Assembly (NCBI RefSeq): GCF_000208745.1
Contig: NC_030858.1
Coordinates: forward strand, 29,977,234 to 30,041,233
DNA length: 64,000 nucleotides
Source: Theobroma cacao
Taxonomy: Eukaryota > Streptophyta > Magnoliopsida > Malvales > Malvaceae
Direction of reading: 5' to 3'
Part shown: positions 1 through 12,240 of the stretch, piece by piece
Layout of the letters: every line of letters begins with the position of its first letter
How positions within the stretch are numbered: position 1 is the stretch's first letter
Translations under genes and position numbers: made by a program
Notes under the pieces: model-generated
Told to the model about the DNA's origin: nothing
What the model saw: the letters and a program-made list of their open reading frames with translations, nothing else
Databases searched by the model: none

Positions 1-58
<58 letters not shown>
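1..58. repeat. (TA)n microsatellite
   Basis: Uninterrupted TA dinucleotide run at the window edge, so its true length is unknown. It lies directly left of the copia element. Confidence 0.95.
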
Positions 59-59
<1 letters not shown>

Positions 60-74
60 GCCTGGCAAGATAGT

Positions 75-606
75 TGTTGGATATTTTCAAATAAAATATA
101 TTAGAATAAAAAAATTATGACTGTTAAAAATTAAAAATTAAAAGAAAGATTATGTCCATTGAAAATAAATAAAATAAAAGAAAGTCACGTTTGTTGAAAA
201 AGATCAACAAGAGTAGCTGTTTGAAACAAACACAAACAATGTCTGTTGGGAACAAGCATCTAAGCTTATAAAAAAAGGACTTTCTTTGCCAACAGAAGGT
301 ACATCAAAAAATAAGAAAATCTTTCCTTCATTTCTCAAACATTCTCCAATTTTTCGTTTATATTATTTTCCTACAGAAAATTATTATAGAAGTTTGATAA
401 TCTTGTTATACTCTAGTAAGTGCTCAATGGAATGATTTCGTCAATGGAAAACACCGTCAATCACTAGGCTTCATTGTATTTTCAATATTTATACACTGGT
501 AACTCTTTTGCACACTACAAATGAAGGCAAATAAAACCTTAAAGACAGTGGCATTGATACATGCCTTGAAGCCAATTTTTAAGTTTTTCGGTTTGGTGTT
601 CTAACA
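75..606 (+). repeat. 5' LTR of the copia element
   Basis: It pairs with 3070-3393 plus 3891-4065. Shared landmarks include GAAGTTTGATAATCTT, ACTCTTTTG.ACACTACAA, and a terminal block around CATGCCTTGAAGCCAATTT. The end is placed at TAACA, but some similarity (AACAATRGCAAC) continues on both sides, so the 3' limit may be off by a few tens of bases. Confidence 0.75.
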
Positions 607-633
607 ATCTTAAAGTTTTATTTCATTTCAACA

Positions 634-735
634 ATGGCAACCGCAAGTGGAACACTAAGAGAATTGGCTTCTGTTTTCGTGAAATTGGACTGAGCTGATG
701 TTGACAAAGACAAAAGAAAAATGATTTTTCACAAG
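634..735 (+). pseudogene. Copia gag 5' remnant
   Basis: An ATG at 634 opens a short stretch whose translation contains the segment ASVFVKLD, typical of the N-terminus of plant copia Gag (the usual context is FVKLDRFDG). A TGA follows immediately. The rest of gag is not recognisable between about 735 and 1620, a stretch that holds only AT-rich sequence I cannot assign. Known for the family: the segment precedes the UBN2-type capsid region. Inferred: internal deletion. Confidence 0.55.
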
Positions 736-1639
736 ATTAACAGATAAGATTTCTTTCTTTAATTAATTTGTTTTACATGAATTGTTCTAACAAAGCCTGT
801 TGCCATTCAATAACATTTCGTTATCCCTCATTATCAAGTCAAAAGGGGAAGATCGAAATTGCATAGCAATTTTATTTCTTAATGATTAATTTTAATTGGT
901 AGTCGATAAATATGACCTCAAAGACCACAAAATAAGAATCAAAAAACATAGTTGTATTAGGAGAGAAACTATAAAAATAAGAATTATTTGTTGTTGATGT
1001 ATTTCCATTTATCTTGAACTTTTCTTCTTCTTTTTTGAAAAATATCTTGAACTTTTCTTCTCAGATCAGAAATAAAAATTCAGAGGTGGAAGGATAATTG
1101 ATTAATCTGTTCTAAAGTTGACTTAAACAAGTCATTATTTATTTGATGTGATTTTTTGAAATAAAAATGACACTATAGACACTTAACGTGTTGAAGGCTT
1201 GTTTATGTTTCAAAATTTTCATAAAGATGTTAGTAGGCTTGCCTTTCGAGTCTCGCACTTTAATCGATGCCATAAACTTAAGTTCATTAATTAAAACATG
1301 TCAATTATTATAAGTTAGAACAAAGGTTCATTGTTTCATTCATAGAATAAGAAAGCAGATACGTGATGCCTATTTTTTTATTTTTTGGAGTTGTGATAAA
1401 GAAGAGAAAGACAAGCCGACATGAACAAGTTGGTTGGTCAAAATTTTATATATATACATATATATGGTTATTTTATGAAAAAAATACTAAAATTCTAGAA
1501 AATGAGAATTTTGAGATTGAATTAAAAATCGAAAGAAATAGAGCATTGGGGTGTTCTAGAATCGAAAGAAAAATGGGAGATAATAATTTGATGATCTCTA
1601 TTATCATATTCTTTTAAGTGATTTAGATGGAAATTTTGT

Positions 1640-2480
1640 TGGGCATCTAAACTCAAAGCCAACAGCAACATTTTCTTCAATACAACTTTCCTTAGAAAAA
1701 AGGAAATGCTAAATTGGTTCAGCAACTTGAGAATTCTCTTGTAAAAGATTTCTAAAGGAAATATGGATTTGATAGGATATTTCCTGGATATCATCAAACA
1801 ATGAAAGGTATGAGTGTATCAGATGTTATTTTAGAACTTAAAATATTTCAAAATGAAAATAACATAGTTCTATCACAATCGTTCTAAATTGAAAAAGTGC
1901 TTTAAAAGTTTGATCTCAATAATTGTATATCAACATTTACACCCATGAATCCTCAAATTAAATTAGTACCTAATTTTGGCAAGGTTGTTGACCAATTACA
2001 AATATACAAGAGTAATTGGTTGCTTAATATGTTGCAATGACATGTACAAGGCTAGACATAGCATTTGCTATTGGATTACAAGTTTAGAAGATCATGCTCT
2101 CACAAGCTGATGGATCTTCATGCTTGGTGGGGGTGCCATTTCTTGGGGGTTCAAGAAACAAATGTGTATAATGGATTCTACCATGGCAGCTAAATTTATT
2201 GCATTGGCTGCTGCCACTAAGAAAGTTGAATGGTTAAGAAATTTACTCTATGGTGTGCCTTTATGGCCTAAACCAATTTCTCCAATTTCTATTTGATAGT
2301 GAAACAACTCTAGCAAAAGCATATAGCCAAGTGTATAATGAAAAGTCTAGACATATTAGATTAAGACATAGCTATGTTCGACAATTAATTTTTGACAGAG
2401 TGATTACTATAACGTTTGTAAGGTCTAGTGAAAACTTGACAAATCCTCAACAAAAAGTCTTGCTAGAAATCTTGTAAATA
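1640..2480 (+). pseudogene. Copia reverse transcriptase/RNase H remnant
   Basis: Translating in shifting frames gives copia landmarks in order. Near 1850-1900 is an LSQS...IEKVL-like segment. At 2035-2080 is the TCTRPDIAFAI-type motif in decayed form. At 2125-2250 is the RNase H stretch GAISWGFKKQ...DSTMAAKFIALAAA. At 2290-2440 is the C-terminal RNase H segment (LAKAYSQVYNEKSRHI, then TFVRSSENL). Several frameshifts and stops separate them, so no functional polymerase is encoded. This fixes the orientation of the element as +. Confidence 0.8.
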
Positions 2481-3069
2481 AGACCTCAAAAGGAATGGAG
2501 CTAATAAATTGAAAGTCACCCATGGTGAAAACTCGATTCAACGCTTGGTATAAAGTCAAGTCTTGAGTTCAATGAGACAAAGTACATCATATGTATGTGG
2601 CTACTAGCACTATAATATAACATATTATATTCCATCCCCAGTGAAGTGCTAGGTACTCGTAATGGTAAGGAAAGGATGAGTTATATATCTTAATAGACTC
2701 ATAACATAAATTTGTTAGAATGCTTTAGTTACGGGGAGCATTCATGGGATCTACCTATGTGAGTCTGAACTGTAGCCGTTTCTAGGAGTTCAAGAGCTTA
2801 GCTCTAACAGCACTCATGAAATGATGATACAGATGCATGGCTATTAAAACGTCGTCGGATACTATGCATTCATTAGTGTTGAAATCGTTGTGTAGATGTG
2901 TTTGATTAACAAAATGGAATAGCTGGTTCAAATCATAGTTTACCATGCAATTCCGATTAACTTTAATACGTTTTCACTAAATGAAGGTTCAATCGGAAGA
3001 CACCTTCATTTATACAATTGATTTCCAAGATTATCAAAAATTTAGATTAATTTGAAAACGGTGGGGGAT

Positions 3070-4065
3070 TGTTAGATATTTTCAAATAAAAGATATCAGA
3101 ATAAAATTATGACGATTGGAAATTAAAAATTAAGAGAAGGGTTATGTCTGTTAAAAATAAATAAAATAAAAATCACGTCTGTTGAAAATGACCAAGAGGA
3201 GCGACTGTTTAAAACAGACACAAATAGTGTCTGTTAAGATTAGGCAACTAAACCTATAAAAAGGACCTTTTTTATCAACAGAACGTAGATCAGAAAACAG
3301 GAAAATCTTTCCTTCCTTTCTTAAACATTCTCCAAGTTTTCTTTTATATTAATATTATAAAAGTTTGATAATCTTATTATACTCCAGTGAAGATGTAACG
3401 ACCTAAGTCCAATCATTGGTCAAGCAATTTTTTGAGCCTAAACCACGTGGTCATCAAGTTACTAGTAGTTATGGATTTGGATTGTTATATAGGTCTTAAT
3501 AATCACATTCATATCTGATGTGGGATGTGAGGTATCGCATTCCCACCCGCTCAAATCCTTGATGTCCTCATCAAGGCTACACATCATATCCACAGAACCA
3601 ACATCATATCCACACACCCACTCAAATCCTTGATGTGCTCATCAAGGCTACACATCATATCCACAGAACCAAAATCTCACCAGAGCAATGTGAAAGCTTA
3701 CATCGGACTAGCACAGGCTCTGATGCCATTTGTAACGACCCAAGTCCAATCACTAGCTCAGTAGCTTTTTGAGTCTAAACCACGTGATCCTCAAAAGCTT
3801 AAGCTCAAAATGCTAATAGTTATGGACTTGGATTATTATATAAGTCTTAACAATCACATTCATATCTGATGTGGGATATGAGGTATCACAGGATTGATTT
3901 TATCAGTGCAAAACGCCATTACTAGGTTTCATTATATCTTCGAGGTTTATACACCGATAACTCTTTTGTACACTACAAGTGAGGACGAATAAAACCTTAA
4001 AAGATAATGACATTAATACATGCCTTGAAGCCAATTTCTAAATTTTTCAGTTTGTTGTTTTAACA
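3070..4065 (+). repeat. 3' LTR of the copia element, split by a TRIM
   Basis: It begins directly after the polypurine tract at 3058-3069. It is interrupted at 3394-3890 by a TRIM and resumes with the same sequence order as the left LTR (ACTAGG, TTCATT, TATACACYG, ACTCTTTTG). Without the insertion the LTR is about 500 bp, close to the 532 bp of its partner. Confidence 0.75.
3394..3890 (-). mobile_element. TRIM element inserted in the copia LTR
   Basis: Terminal direct repeats of about 150-160 bp: 3394-3540 and about 3731-3890. Both begin TGTAACGACC and end GAGGTATC(A/G)CA. On the - strand the internal side of the right repeat starts with TGGCATCAGAGCC, a good match to the initiator-tRNA-Met primer-binding site, so the element reads on the - strand. 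The internal domain of about 190 bp is non-coding and contains a tandem duplication (about 3548-3602 and 3618-3672, CAAATCCTTGATGT.CTCATC). The total is about 497 bp, the usual TRIM size. Flanking target duplications are not evident. Confidence 0.8.
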
Positions 4066-5497
4066 ATAGCAACACCAGTGTGGGGGCACAAGATGGGACC
4101 ACAAAATGCTTTAGTCTCTGTGAGTCTTTAAATGTTGTTTTTAATTATGAGGCCCTTACAAAAGTGTTTGCTTCGAGGGAGTTTATGTAATGTATCAAAT
4201 GGCGGCTGGGATGATTTGCCAATAAGTTGGAGGGGTTATGCATGATGGTCGTGTTTAGGGAGGACAAGGGGTGTCTGTACAGGGGCTGTTGGTAGTGCAG
4301 AATGTTGTATAGGGTATAGGTAAAATGTCAAACTTTTGTTATTTAGATGGATTACGAAATTGAGTCATTCCCACGATTTAATGAAATTTTCTAATGGCTT
4401 ATCGAAGAAAGAAAAGAGAGCAACACCGGTGTTCCCCTACAGGTCTTGAGAACTGGTTGTGTGTGACATAGTAGACTAATTTATACTAAAAAACGGGTGA
4501 CTTGTGGGTGGACAGGTTCATGAGAATGACAGGTTGGACGTGGTGGAGGGCAGGAATGATTCGATGCAATGGTGACCTTGGTATTGGGCGCCCTGTTTCC
4601 AGAGTTCAGATCACGAAACAGAGTAATGCCGTTTATTGGGAGCTATTTGTATTTGACTAGTGCAAGGTTATGTATTGAATTGAGGATCTGGTTCTTAGTT
4701 CATGATAATTACTTTGTTGAGCGATGTAAAGCTGTTTGGTTATCTGTTAATGTTTAAAGTTTACTGTTTGATTATCTATTAATGTGTAAAGTTTGAGTGT
4801 ATGGGTACATGTCAATTTTGTAAGTTGTGTTTAGATTGTATACTGTATTCCAATGTGTTGTTTGGCTAAATTTTAAATATCTATGGATCTGGAATTTTGT
4901 TGATTGTGTTAGACGGTAGTGTCATATTTTTTTTCAAAAAATAGTATTTTATTGAGATCTCACAAGCTAGTATGATATCATAAATCTTGAATCATGATGA
5001 TAAAAGACTTCTAGTGGCATAAGAAGATTAACTTTGGAATAAGAGAGTCCTCTACAATTACAAAAGCCGATTGTTGCTCAATTAAGTAGTTGGCAGCATC
5101 TACTCTCTATTATGTCCTCTGTACACATATGTTTAAGCTTTCCTATTGCAAAATAGCATATAGCAAATTCATTGAAGAAATTAAGTAGGCTTAAATAAGA
5201 GCATCACAAAAAAACAGATTCATGGTAAAGTAAACTAGTAAAGAGCACACCCATTGTTGTGTTAGATTTTTGTATACGTAGAGCGTTGAGGTTTTTATGT
5301 CGATAGGCTTTACATGTAGGAACATAAAACCATCAAATCCTCTTTATTGTATATACAAGGAAAATTACACCCCTATATCAATGAAATTCAACTTCACAAA
5401 AAAAAAAAATAACACCACCAATAATATATCATCTTACATCAAGTGCCCGACGAAAGCTTAAAGATAAGGATGGTCAAATTAAACATGCATCTATAAA
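4066..5497. other. Unassigned intergenic DNA
   Basis: I see no convincing gene. The motif GCAACACC(A/G)GTG occurs at about 4070 and again at about 4420. A stretch from 4480 to 4760 has somewhat higher GC and short open frames on the + strand but no recognisable protein family. 5270-5420 ends in an A-rich run and could be a decayed 3' end of some transcript or retroelement. Confidence 0.4.
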
Positions 5498-5499
5498 TC

Positions 5500-5672
5500 G
5501 TTACCCATGTTTCAAGAACGAGAGAAGTAATTTTTTTCTCTTGAGATTTGTTTTGGGATTACCCATGTTTTAAAAGAATGAGATGGATAAGTTTTTCTCT
5601 TCAAATCTGTTCTATATATGGTTATCCACGAAATGAAAGAGATAACTTCTTCTTTAGAAAAATGCCTTGGGA
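5500..5672. repeat. Degenerate ~60-bp tandem repeat (3 units)
   Basis: Units start at about 5500, 5558 and 5620. Each runs TTACCCATG (TTATCCACG in the third), then GAA/GAGA, then a TTTTTCTCTT-like block, then a TTTG/CTG segment. They diverge enough to be old. An open frame on the - strand (5512-5844) runs through them, but it resembles no family I know and I do not call it a gene. Confidence 0.5.
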
Positions 5673-8150
5673 TACGAACGCGGTTGGGTATGATCTGTGG
5701 GAAGTTGGACGAGGATAGTTTCACCAAGATCCAAGGAATGATCTTGGATTCGATGAGCCCATCTGGTAATGAAGTGTGACTTGATGAGTGTTTGTCTATC
5801 ATTTTAGCACCATCAATTTGGATTTGGACTTTTAAGGTTGACAAAGGCTTTGGATCCTAAAGAGCCACTTTAAAATCCAAGAAGCGAATAGAAGTTTACA
5901 CTATGCTCGTGCAGCCATGCTTGTATTCTTTGAGTCTCGCGTCATGGCTATCCTTGAGAGGATATAGGAACACACCTTTTTGTGTCATCAAAGGTAAATG
6001 CAGTTGTTGCAGAATTTTATATCCAATAGGTAAGAAACAGATATCGGATTGTATTAATTTAGTTTTTTGAGAAGAGAGTAATGATTTCATGACAAATTAA
6101 TATAAAAAATTTTGAATTCAACTTTGATATCATATAAGTAGTCTAATGAGTGAAGTATGTAAAGTGATTCGATCTACTTGATCTATGATAATAGGGTCAT
6201 AAATACAAATAAGAGAGAATATTACGAAATTCCACATCAAATAAGTAAAATAAAATTCTTAAATTTATAAGTGTGAGCATTGTATATCTCATTAAATTAA
6301 TTTTTTGAAAAGAATAATAATTTAGTGACAAAATAATATCAAAATTAACTCCAACTTGACTATGATGTTTAATAAGTGAAATGAGAATATTATAAAATCA
6401 AGTGAGAGAGAATAAAATCTCATATTAAGTAATAGAGACCATGTACATATAAATATGAGCTCAACTTATCTCATTAAATTAAATTTTTTTTTTAAAAATC
6501 ACTCGCCCAAAGAATAATGACCGGTGACATAAACTTGATGGCTCAAAAGATACGACAAATAAATCTTCGAGCAATCCATCGGTGAGGGAATTCAAGAAGG
6601 CTGACAAAATGTCTTGTACTCGTGAGGAAATTAATCATTCTATCGAATTTGGATGATTGAATAGATTCTTTTGGGTTAAGTGGATTACTCTCTATTATAA
6701 TAAGAGTTAATTAGAAATACGAAGTTTTATTAGGCGTAGCACCAAATTAATTATCAAAGTTCAAGTATAATTAAACTAAAAATAATCCTTGAAAAAGCAT
6801 CGAAATCAATCATGCGCTTTAAAACTAAAAATGGAACGAGGAAGGAGGAGCAGATCGGGAGAGAAATGATTGGGCTAAAACGACGTTGTATTATAGAGGA
6901 AAAGCAAAAATATAAAACGTATAAAATAAAAGAGGAGTAGCAAGGAGAATGGGCTGGTGGTATTCTGTGGGCCCAATAAATTCGGCCCGAATGAATTTTC
7001 CTAATCCATTTCACCAATTCAAAAGTCGAGGTGTTTTTTTATTGTCAAGTACAATTTTCAATTGTTTAATTTTTTTTATATATTCATTTTGCTAATTAAA
7101 ATAAAAATTTTAATTTTTTAGATGAATTAATTAATTAATAATAAATAACATTGCTTAATAATTGCTTGAAATTTCTCCAATAATGGATTTAAAAGAAATT
7201 TTTGTGACATTTTTTAAGAAATTTATACGAGGGGAATAGTTAAATGGGCTTCATTAAATTGTTGGAAAAATTTTAAATAATAATTATCTCAATTTGAGAT
7301 AATTTTGAATGATAATAAATAAGAATAAAAATAATTTATTTTATAAAATAGATAATTATTTCAAAAATAATGACAATAAAAATGGTAAAATAATTATATA
7401 AATTAAAATTTATAATCAATTCCTTCCATAAAATACCAAATGAAATCTGAAGACAAATTTTCCTTAAAGAAAATAGTACAAATTTTCTGAAAATAATTGT
7501 GTTTTTTGAATGCTCTTGATATGAACAAAATTTTCTTAAGTCTCACAAATATTTAATGTTGGATAAAAAATGAAATAAAATGATAATATAAATAAGTAAA
7601 TAAAATATAAGTAAATATGAAGTTAAGGATTATTAATTAAGACTAAGATAGGAAAATACATAATTAATTGATACTATTCTTTGAACAAGCATTGTAATGT
7701 GATAATATACCTTCTCGTATATAATTGTATTTTCGATTTTGAATTCTAAATCAGTTTCATATATAGATCGAAACTTATTCTTTTTAATAAACTTAAATCA
7801 TGTTAAGCATCTCGTTAAAAAGTAGGTGACCTATCACATTTAAACAAAAAAAAAATTGATGACGACTCTTAATTTCACAATAAAATTCTCAATTCATATG
7901 TTACACCAACACGAAAAAAAAAATAAAAGTGTACATTGTTTACCCAACCTAACCAAAATGACACTTGCAAAACCAAATTTTATCCATTTAAATTACATTT
8001 ATTATTAAAATATTAAAATTAAAAATAATTTTTATACTAAATATTTTAATATTTTAGAATTAAAATTAAATAAAAATAAATATTTTCAATTGTTTACTTA
8101 TTTTTATTTATTTTATTAAGTAAAATAAAAACTTAGTGTTACAATGTACA
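5673..8150. other. AT-rich intergenic DNA
   Basis: No gene recognised. A block built around ATTAAATTAATTTTTTGA-like sequence plus AGTGACAAAATAATAT recurs at about 6055-6110, 6290-6350 and 6470-6530, probably decayed copies of a unit of a little over 200 bp. From about 7020 to 8110 the sequence is very AT-rich with runs of A and T and no clear structure. Confidence 0.4.
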
Positions 8151-8238
8151 GCTTCTAATTGGATTTTGTAAATCATGAACATGCTTTGTGCAGCTTCTCA
8201 TTAATTGAATTTTGTAAATCTTGTGCATGCTTTGTGCG
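8151..8238. repeat. Tandem duplication upstream of the glucanase gene
   Basis: Two adjacent copies of about 42 and 46 bp, each AGCTTCT.ATT...TTTTGTAAATC.TG..CATGCTTTGTGC (8151-8192 and 8193-8238). They lie about 600 bp upstream of the glucanase start. A regulatory role is possible but not shown. Confidence 0.7.
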
Positions 8239-8737
8239 GTTATATGATCTGGGAGAATTGCTATGGTTACATTACCTAGGAGAACTGTTAGGTTTTCTTT
8301 TTTTGTAAAAGACCGGTTATGATTTTTTTTATAGAGAGTATATTTTAGGTTGTTTGAGGGGTGACTCGGTTTTTTGTTTTGTTTTGAAGTCCTTCTTGGA
8401 AGAATTTGCAGAACTTACAGATAATGTATTCCAGCTTTTTTAAAAGAACAAAATAAAAGGATAATAAAAGGATTTTGATAAGCATGCTAACAATATTTTC
8501 ATCATTAATTCCGATATTATCACACAATACATTTATGGCTATAAATCTGTAATGATTGATTTAATATTACATTTTTTGCGTGATGAGATTTTCTGTCGTT
8601 GAAATCTTTCAGAAATATATTACTATATATTACTATCAGAGATACAGCATCAGAGATACAGCATAGATGTAGGAATCAAAGATTTACTCCATTGAAGGCT
8701 AGTGCGTGCTCCTCTTCTTCAGAAATATATTACTATC

Positions 8738-8738
<1 letters not shown>

Positions 8739-8771
<33 letters not shown>
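8739..8771. repeat. (TA)n microsatellite in the glucanase 5' region
   Basis: A TA run about 65 bp before the first start codon of the glucanase gene. The sequence before it (AGAAATATATTACTA, at about 8610 and 8720) is itself locally duplicated, together with a doubled CAGAGATACAGCAT at 8637-8665. Confidence 0.9.
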
Positions 8772-8774
<3 letters not shown>

Positions 8775-8833
8775 AGAACAATAATCTACATAATCATACT
8801 CCAAAAATTTTAGTCCTCTGCTTCTTCTTCTTC

Positions 8834-10160
8834 ATGGCTTTCTTCTTCATGGCTTTCTTCAGTGCAAGAAATAACAAAAGCTTTTCCATGGCAGTCATGT
8901 TTCTACTTCTTGGAATTTTCATGTCTAGTTTGGAGTTCACAGGTTCGATTTTATCTATAATCTCACAATTTTAATTACGTTTTCTATCTGTATTTAGTTT
9001 GTAACACTTTTTTGTACTTAAGTAGTTGATTATAATAATTATGTATATGCGTTTCAAAAAATTAAATTTAACTTTTTTTACTAATTAAAAGAAAAATGTG
9101 ACACCCTTTAGAAAACTTTACAATTATTGTTGGAATATTGAAAGGTTTAGTAAGGTATAGAAGTTACCATGCATGTTTGAATATGTTTGAAATAGGGGCA
9201 AAATCCGTAGGCGTTTGCTATGGAAGAATCGGCGACAATTTGCCAAGTGAACAGGAAGTTTTGGAACTTTATAAAGCTAGTGGCATCGAAAAGATGAGAA
9301 TCTATGATCCAAATCAAGCAACTCTGCGAGCCCTCGGAATGTTTCCAGACATAGAACTCATCCTTGGTGTCCCTAACGGTGACCTTGAGGCCCTTGCTAC
9401 AGATGCCTCATCTGCAACCGATTGGGTCCAACGTAACATACTGCCCTACGCACCGGCGGCCAATATTCGTTACATCTCTGTTGGAAACGAAGTGAGACCG
9501 ATGGATCCGGCTGCACAATTCGTTCTCCCTGCAATGCAAAACATTTACAATGCTTTGGAGTCAGCAAACAACGCAATGGAAGTACTCCAAATTAAGGTTT
9601 CTACTTCGGTGGATGCAACTTTGTTAGGCAGTTCGTATCCTCCTTCAGCTGGCGCATTCAGTGACAGTGCAAGCTCATACATAATTCCCATCGTTCAATT
9701 CCTAGCAGACAAAGGGGCACCTTTACTCGCCAACATCTACCCTTATTTTAGCTACATTGGTGACCCTACAAGCATCGATCTTAACTACGCCTTATTTACA
9801 TCACCGGGAGTTGTGGTTCAGGACGGCGCATTCGGGTACCAAAACCTGTTTGATGCAATATTGGATGCCTTTTATTCTGCTATTGAGAAAGCTGGTTTCT
9901 CTAATATGGAAGTGGTTGTATCCGAGACTGGCTGGCCGTCGGATGGAGGCACCGCCGCAACTATTGAAAACGCAAGCACTTACTACCAGAATTTGATCAA
10001 TCATATTCAGAATGGAACCCCAAAGAGGCCTGGACAACCCACGCAAACTTACCTGTTTGCAATGTTTGATGAAAATCAAAAGGGTCCTGCTGAAACTGAG
10101 CGCCATTTTGGCCTCTTCTCCCCTGATAAGCAGCCCAAGTATCCGATAAGCTTCTTATGA
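8834..10160 (+). CDS. Glucan endo-1,3-beta-glucosidase (GH17, PR-2 type)
   Basis: Hydrolyses 1,3-beta-glucan (callose, fungal wall glucan) and is probably secreted. Exon 1 is 8834-8942 and exon 2 is 9196-10160, with a 253-bp GT-AG intron in phase 1. The spliced product is about 357 residues. Exon 1 encodes a hydrophobic signal peptide containing VMFLLLGIF. Exon 2 opens the mature enzyme at SVGVCYGR, the usual GH17 start. The acid/base glutamate is in ISVGNEV (E135) and the nucleophile in VVSETGWPS (E280). The C-terminal FDENQKGP and ERHFGLF motifs are present. There is no X8/CBM43 domain and no GPI or long vacuolar tail. Three in-frame ATGs (8834, 8849, 8888) could start translation, and I chose the first. 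The intron before the mature sequence is standard for this family. The reading frame is intact. Confidence 0.95.
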
Positions 10161-11690
10161 ATTAATTGTTATGTTCCTTTTTTATTATTTTTTGGATATA
10201 TAGTTCCTTAGGATTGGTCTTTTACAAGCTCAATTGTGACTTGAGCCATATATATTTTCCTCCTAATTAATTCAGCCATCTAACTTCTTATTTTTTAGAT
10301 GAATAATTCCAAGCCTTACCTTTATTATTATTATTATTATTCTTTGGTTATATGAATTTCGTTTATTATCAAAACATATTGGAAAGAAGGTGCACCTATA
10401 CTTTCTTATGCTTGGATGAGATTCTAGTAATTGCTGTTGGATTATATAACTATATAAGTACATTAACAAATTAAAAAAAAAATTACTCTAAACATGTTTA
10501 GAGACTGGAACAAGTCATATATTTGTGAAATCATCGACTATATTGTTTCTTGTAATTATACGATGAAATTACATTTGATGTGTCACAAGTAAATTATAAT
10601 TAAATAATCTTATCTATATCTAGTGAAAGAAATCAATTCTAATTCATCCTCTTTTTTTTCTTATTTTTTGGATGAATAGTTGAAGCCTTCCAATATTGGT
10701 TACAAACACTTTTATTTACGTATGAGTTTCCAGTAATTCCTATTGGAGTACGTATATATAAATATATTGACAAAAAAAATTATAGTAAATATATTTAGAG
10801 GTTGGAACAAACCATATTTGTTAAGTCATGGAACAAGAGTTACTATGTTTTCTCACATTGACCAAGAATACTAGTTAATATTGGAGTTTATTAGAAATTA
10901 ATTAATTATTTAAATTTGACTGGTCAATTTAATATATAATTTTTAAATAAATAGAAATGTTTTCAACAAACACAATTGATTAATTATTCAATGTTTTCAA
11001 TAGACATAACTGTTAACATAGTAGTACAGTAGGAAGAGAACATACTTTCAAAACAGATTTCAATTTTTAATAAAATTCTAAAATAAACTTGTTGATTCTA
11101 GAAAATCCTGTTTGTAATTGTGGTCTCTTGCCTTGTATTTTCGTACGTTAAAATTATTGTACAGGTTATATGTTGTCGCTGGCTAATTTTTTGTAAGCCA
11201 GCCTCAAGGTAGGATCCCGGGCTGATTCTCCTGCCAGGTTCCCTCCTTTTTTGTGTATATGGGATCTTCCCTTTTGATATGAATCTATTCCACATTTAAC
11301 TTAAAAAAAAAGCATGCCTCAAGCCTTTTTATCCCTTTTCTTATACTACTTTTTTAACAGTTTTCTATAATTATTAACTTGCTTTGCAGGTAAAAGATTT
11401 GTCATAATTACTCAATAATCATAAAACCATATAGTATTAATGAGCAAATATTACCGAGTTTGAGATGCATCCTTTGACACAATTTGAAATGCGATAAATA
11501 TTAAAGCAAAAATATTTAAAATAATAAACATAATATTTTTTGTAATTATAATCAATTAGTCAAATGTTAAGATATCATATGGTAACAAAATAAAATAATA
11601 TTCAAAGGAAAAAGTTTGGGATATTAAGCAAGTGTTTGATATCGTAAAATTAAGGATGGCTTGGTGACATAAAGCCAGACTATCGAATAA
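10161..11690. other. Glucanase 3' flank with duplicated blocks
   Basis: A block starting TTCTTATTTTTT(A/G)GATGAATA and ending near TTTAGAG.(C/T)TGGAACAA recurs at about 10285-10540 and 10655-10840. A related TTATTTTTTGGATATATAGTT lies right after the glucanase stop (about 10182), so these may be decayed copies of the gene's 3' flank. 10850-11690 is AT-rich with no gene seen; 11200-11310 has a short GC-richer patch of unknown origin. Confidence 0.5.
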
Positions 11691-11724
11691 CAAAAGCACA
11701 ATCCGGGATATCCCACGCTAACCT

Positions 11725-12240
11725 AATAGGGTAGTGGTTCCTTGGAGGATAAAACGACCAAGGAAATCTACTAATTAGGTGTGCCCACCTAATCATGGAG
11801 CACTAAATTTCAATGTTGATGAGACATCAAGGGAAATACTGGGGAAACTGGCATTGGTGATATGATTCGTGATGAGGTTGGTATAGTTAAACTTATGTTT
11901 TCTAGAATGATAGAAGTAATGGAATCAAACTAGCTCAACTTTGAGTTATTAAACAAGTGTTTAAATGTCTTAAAATGGGCGAACTTGATTTCACCAATTG
12001 TTAATGGAAAGTGAATCTACAAATGTGGTAAATTGGGCGCTTAATTAACCCCAACACTGCTCCATGGAGATTAAGAAGCACATTGAATTGTATAAGTTAC
12101 ATATTAGCGTACGGCAAATCCAGAATTCTGCCGTGAAGCAACTGAAATGGCAGACCAACTGGCCAAAGTTGGTGTCCAATATCCTCCGGACTTTCTGTTG
12201 ATGCTGGAGAAAATTGTTGCACAGGAACAAGCCGCCTTCA
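11725..12240 (+). pseudogene. Decayed LINE-type RNase H domain
   Basis: Translation in shifting frames gives the plan of the plant RVT_3 RNase H domain: a FNVDE start near 11810 (functional copies read FNVDG), GIGDMIRDE-like sequence near 11850, a segment around 11935-11975 read as ..VIKQ.FKCLKMGE, PNTAPWRLR near 12045, and the C-terminal REANEMADQLAKVGVQ-like segment at 12125-12185. Stops and frameshifts are frequent. Known for the family: this domain closes many plant LINE ORF2s and also occurs as stray genomic copies. No reverse transcriptase is seen next to it. Confidence 0.7.

Larger units (their letters stand above)
75..4065 (+). mobile_element. Decayed Ty1/copia LTR retrotransposon
   Basis: Two related terminal segments (75-606 and 3070-4065) both begin with TGTT(G/A)GATATTTTCAAATA and end in TAACA. 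They flank copia remnants in the correct order: a gag start near 634, reverse transcriptase and RNase H fragments at 1640-2480, and a purine tract (GGTGGGGGATT) just before the right LTR. The flanks ATAGT (70-74) and ATAGC (4066-4070) could be a target duplication with one mismatch. The coding parts carry many stops and most of pol is missing, so the copy is dead. I did not see a convincing primer-binding site after the left LTR. The right LTR is split by a later TRIM insertion. Confidence 0.85.

Noticed and set aside
5512..5844. 110-codon - strand open frame
   Set aside because: Runs through a degenerate tandem repeat and resembles no protein family.
9138..9195. Glucanase starting at the ATG 9138 inside the second open frame
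   Set aside because: This lies in the intron; the spliced exon 1 provides the signal peptide and restores the usual G-x-SVGVCYGR junction.
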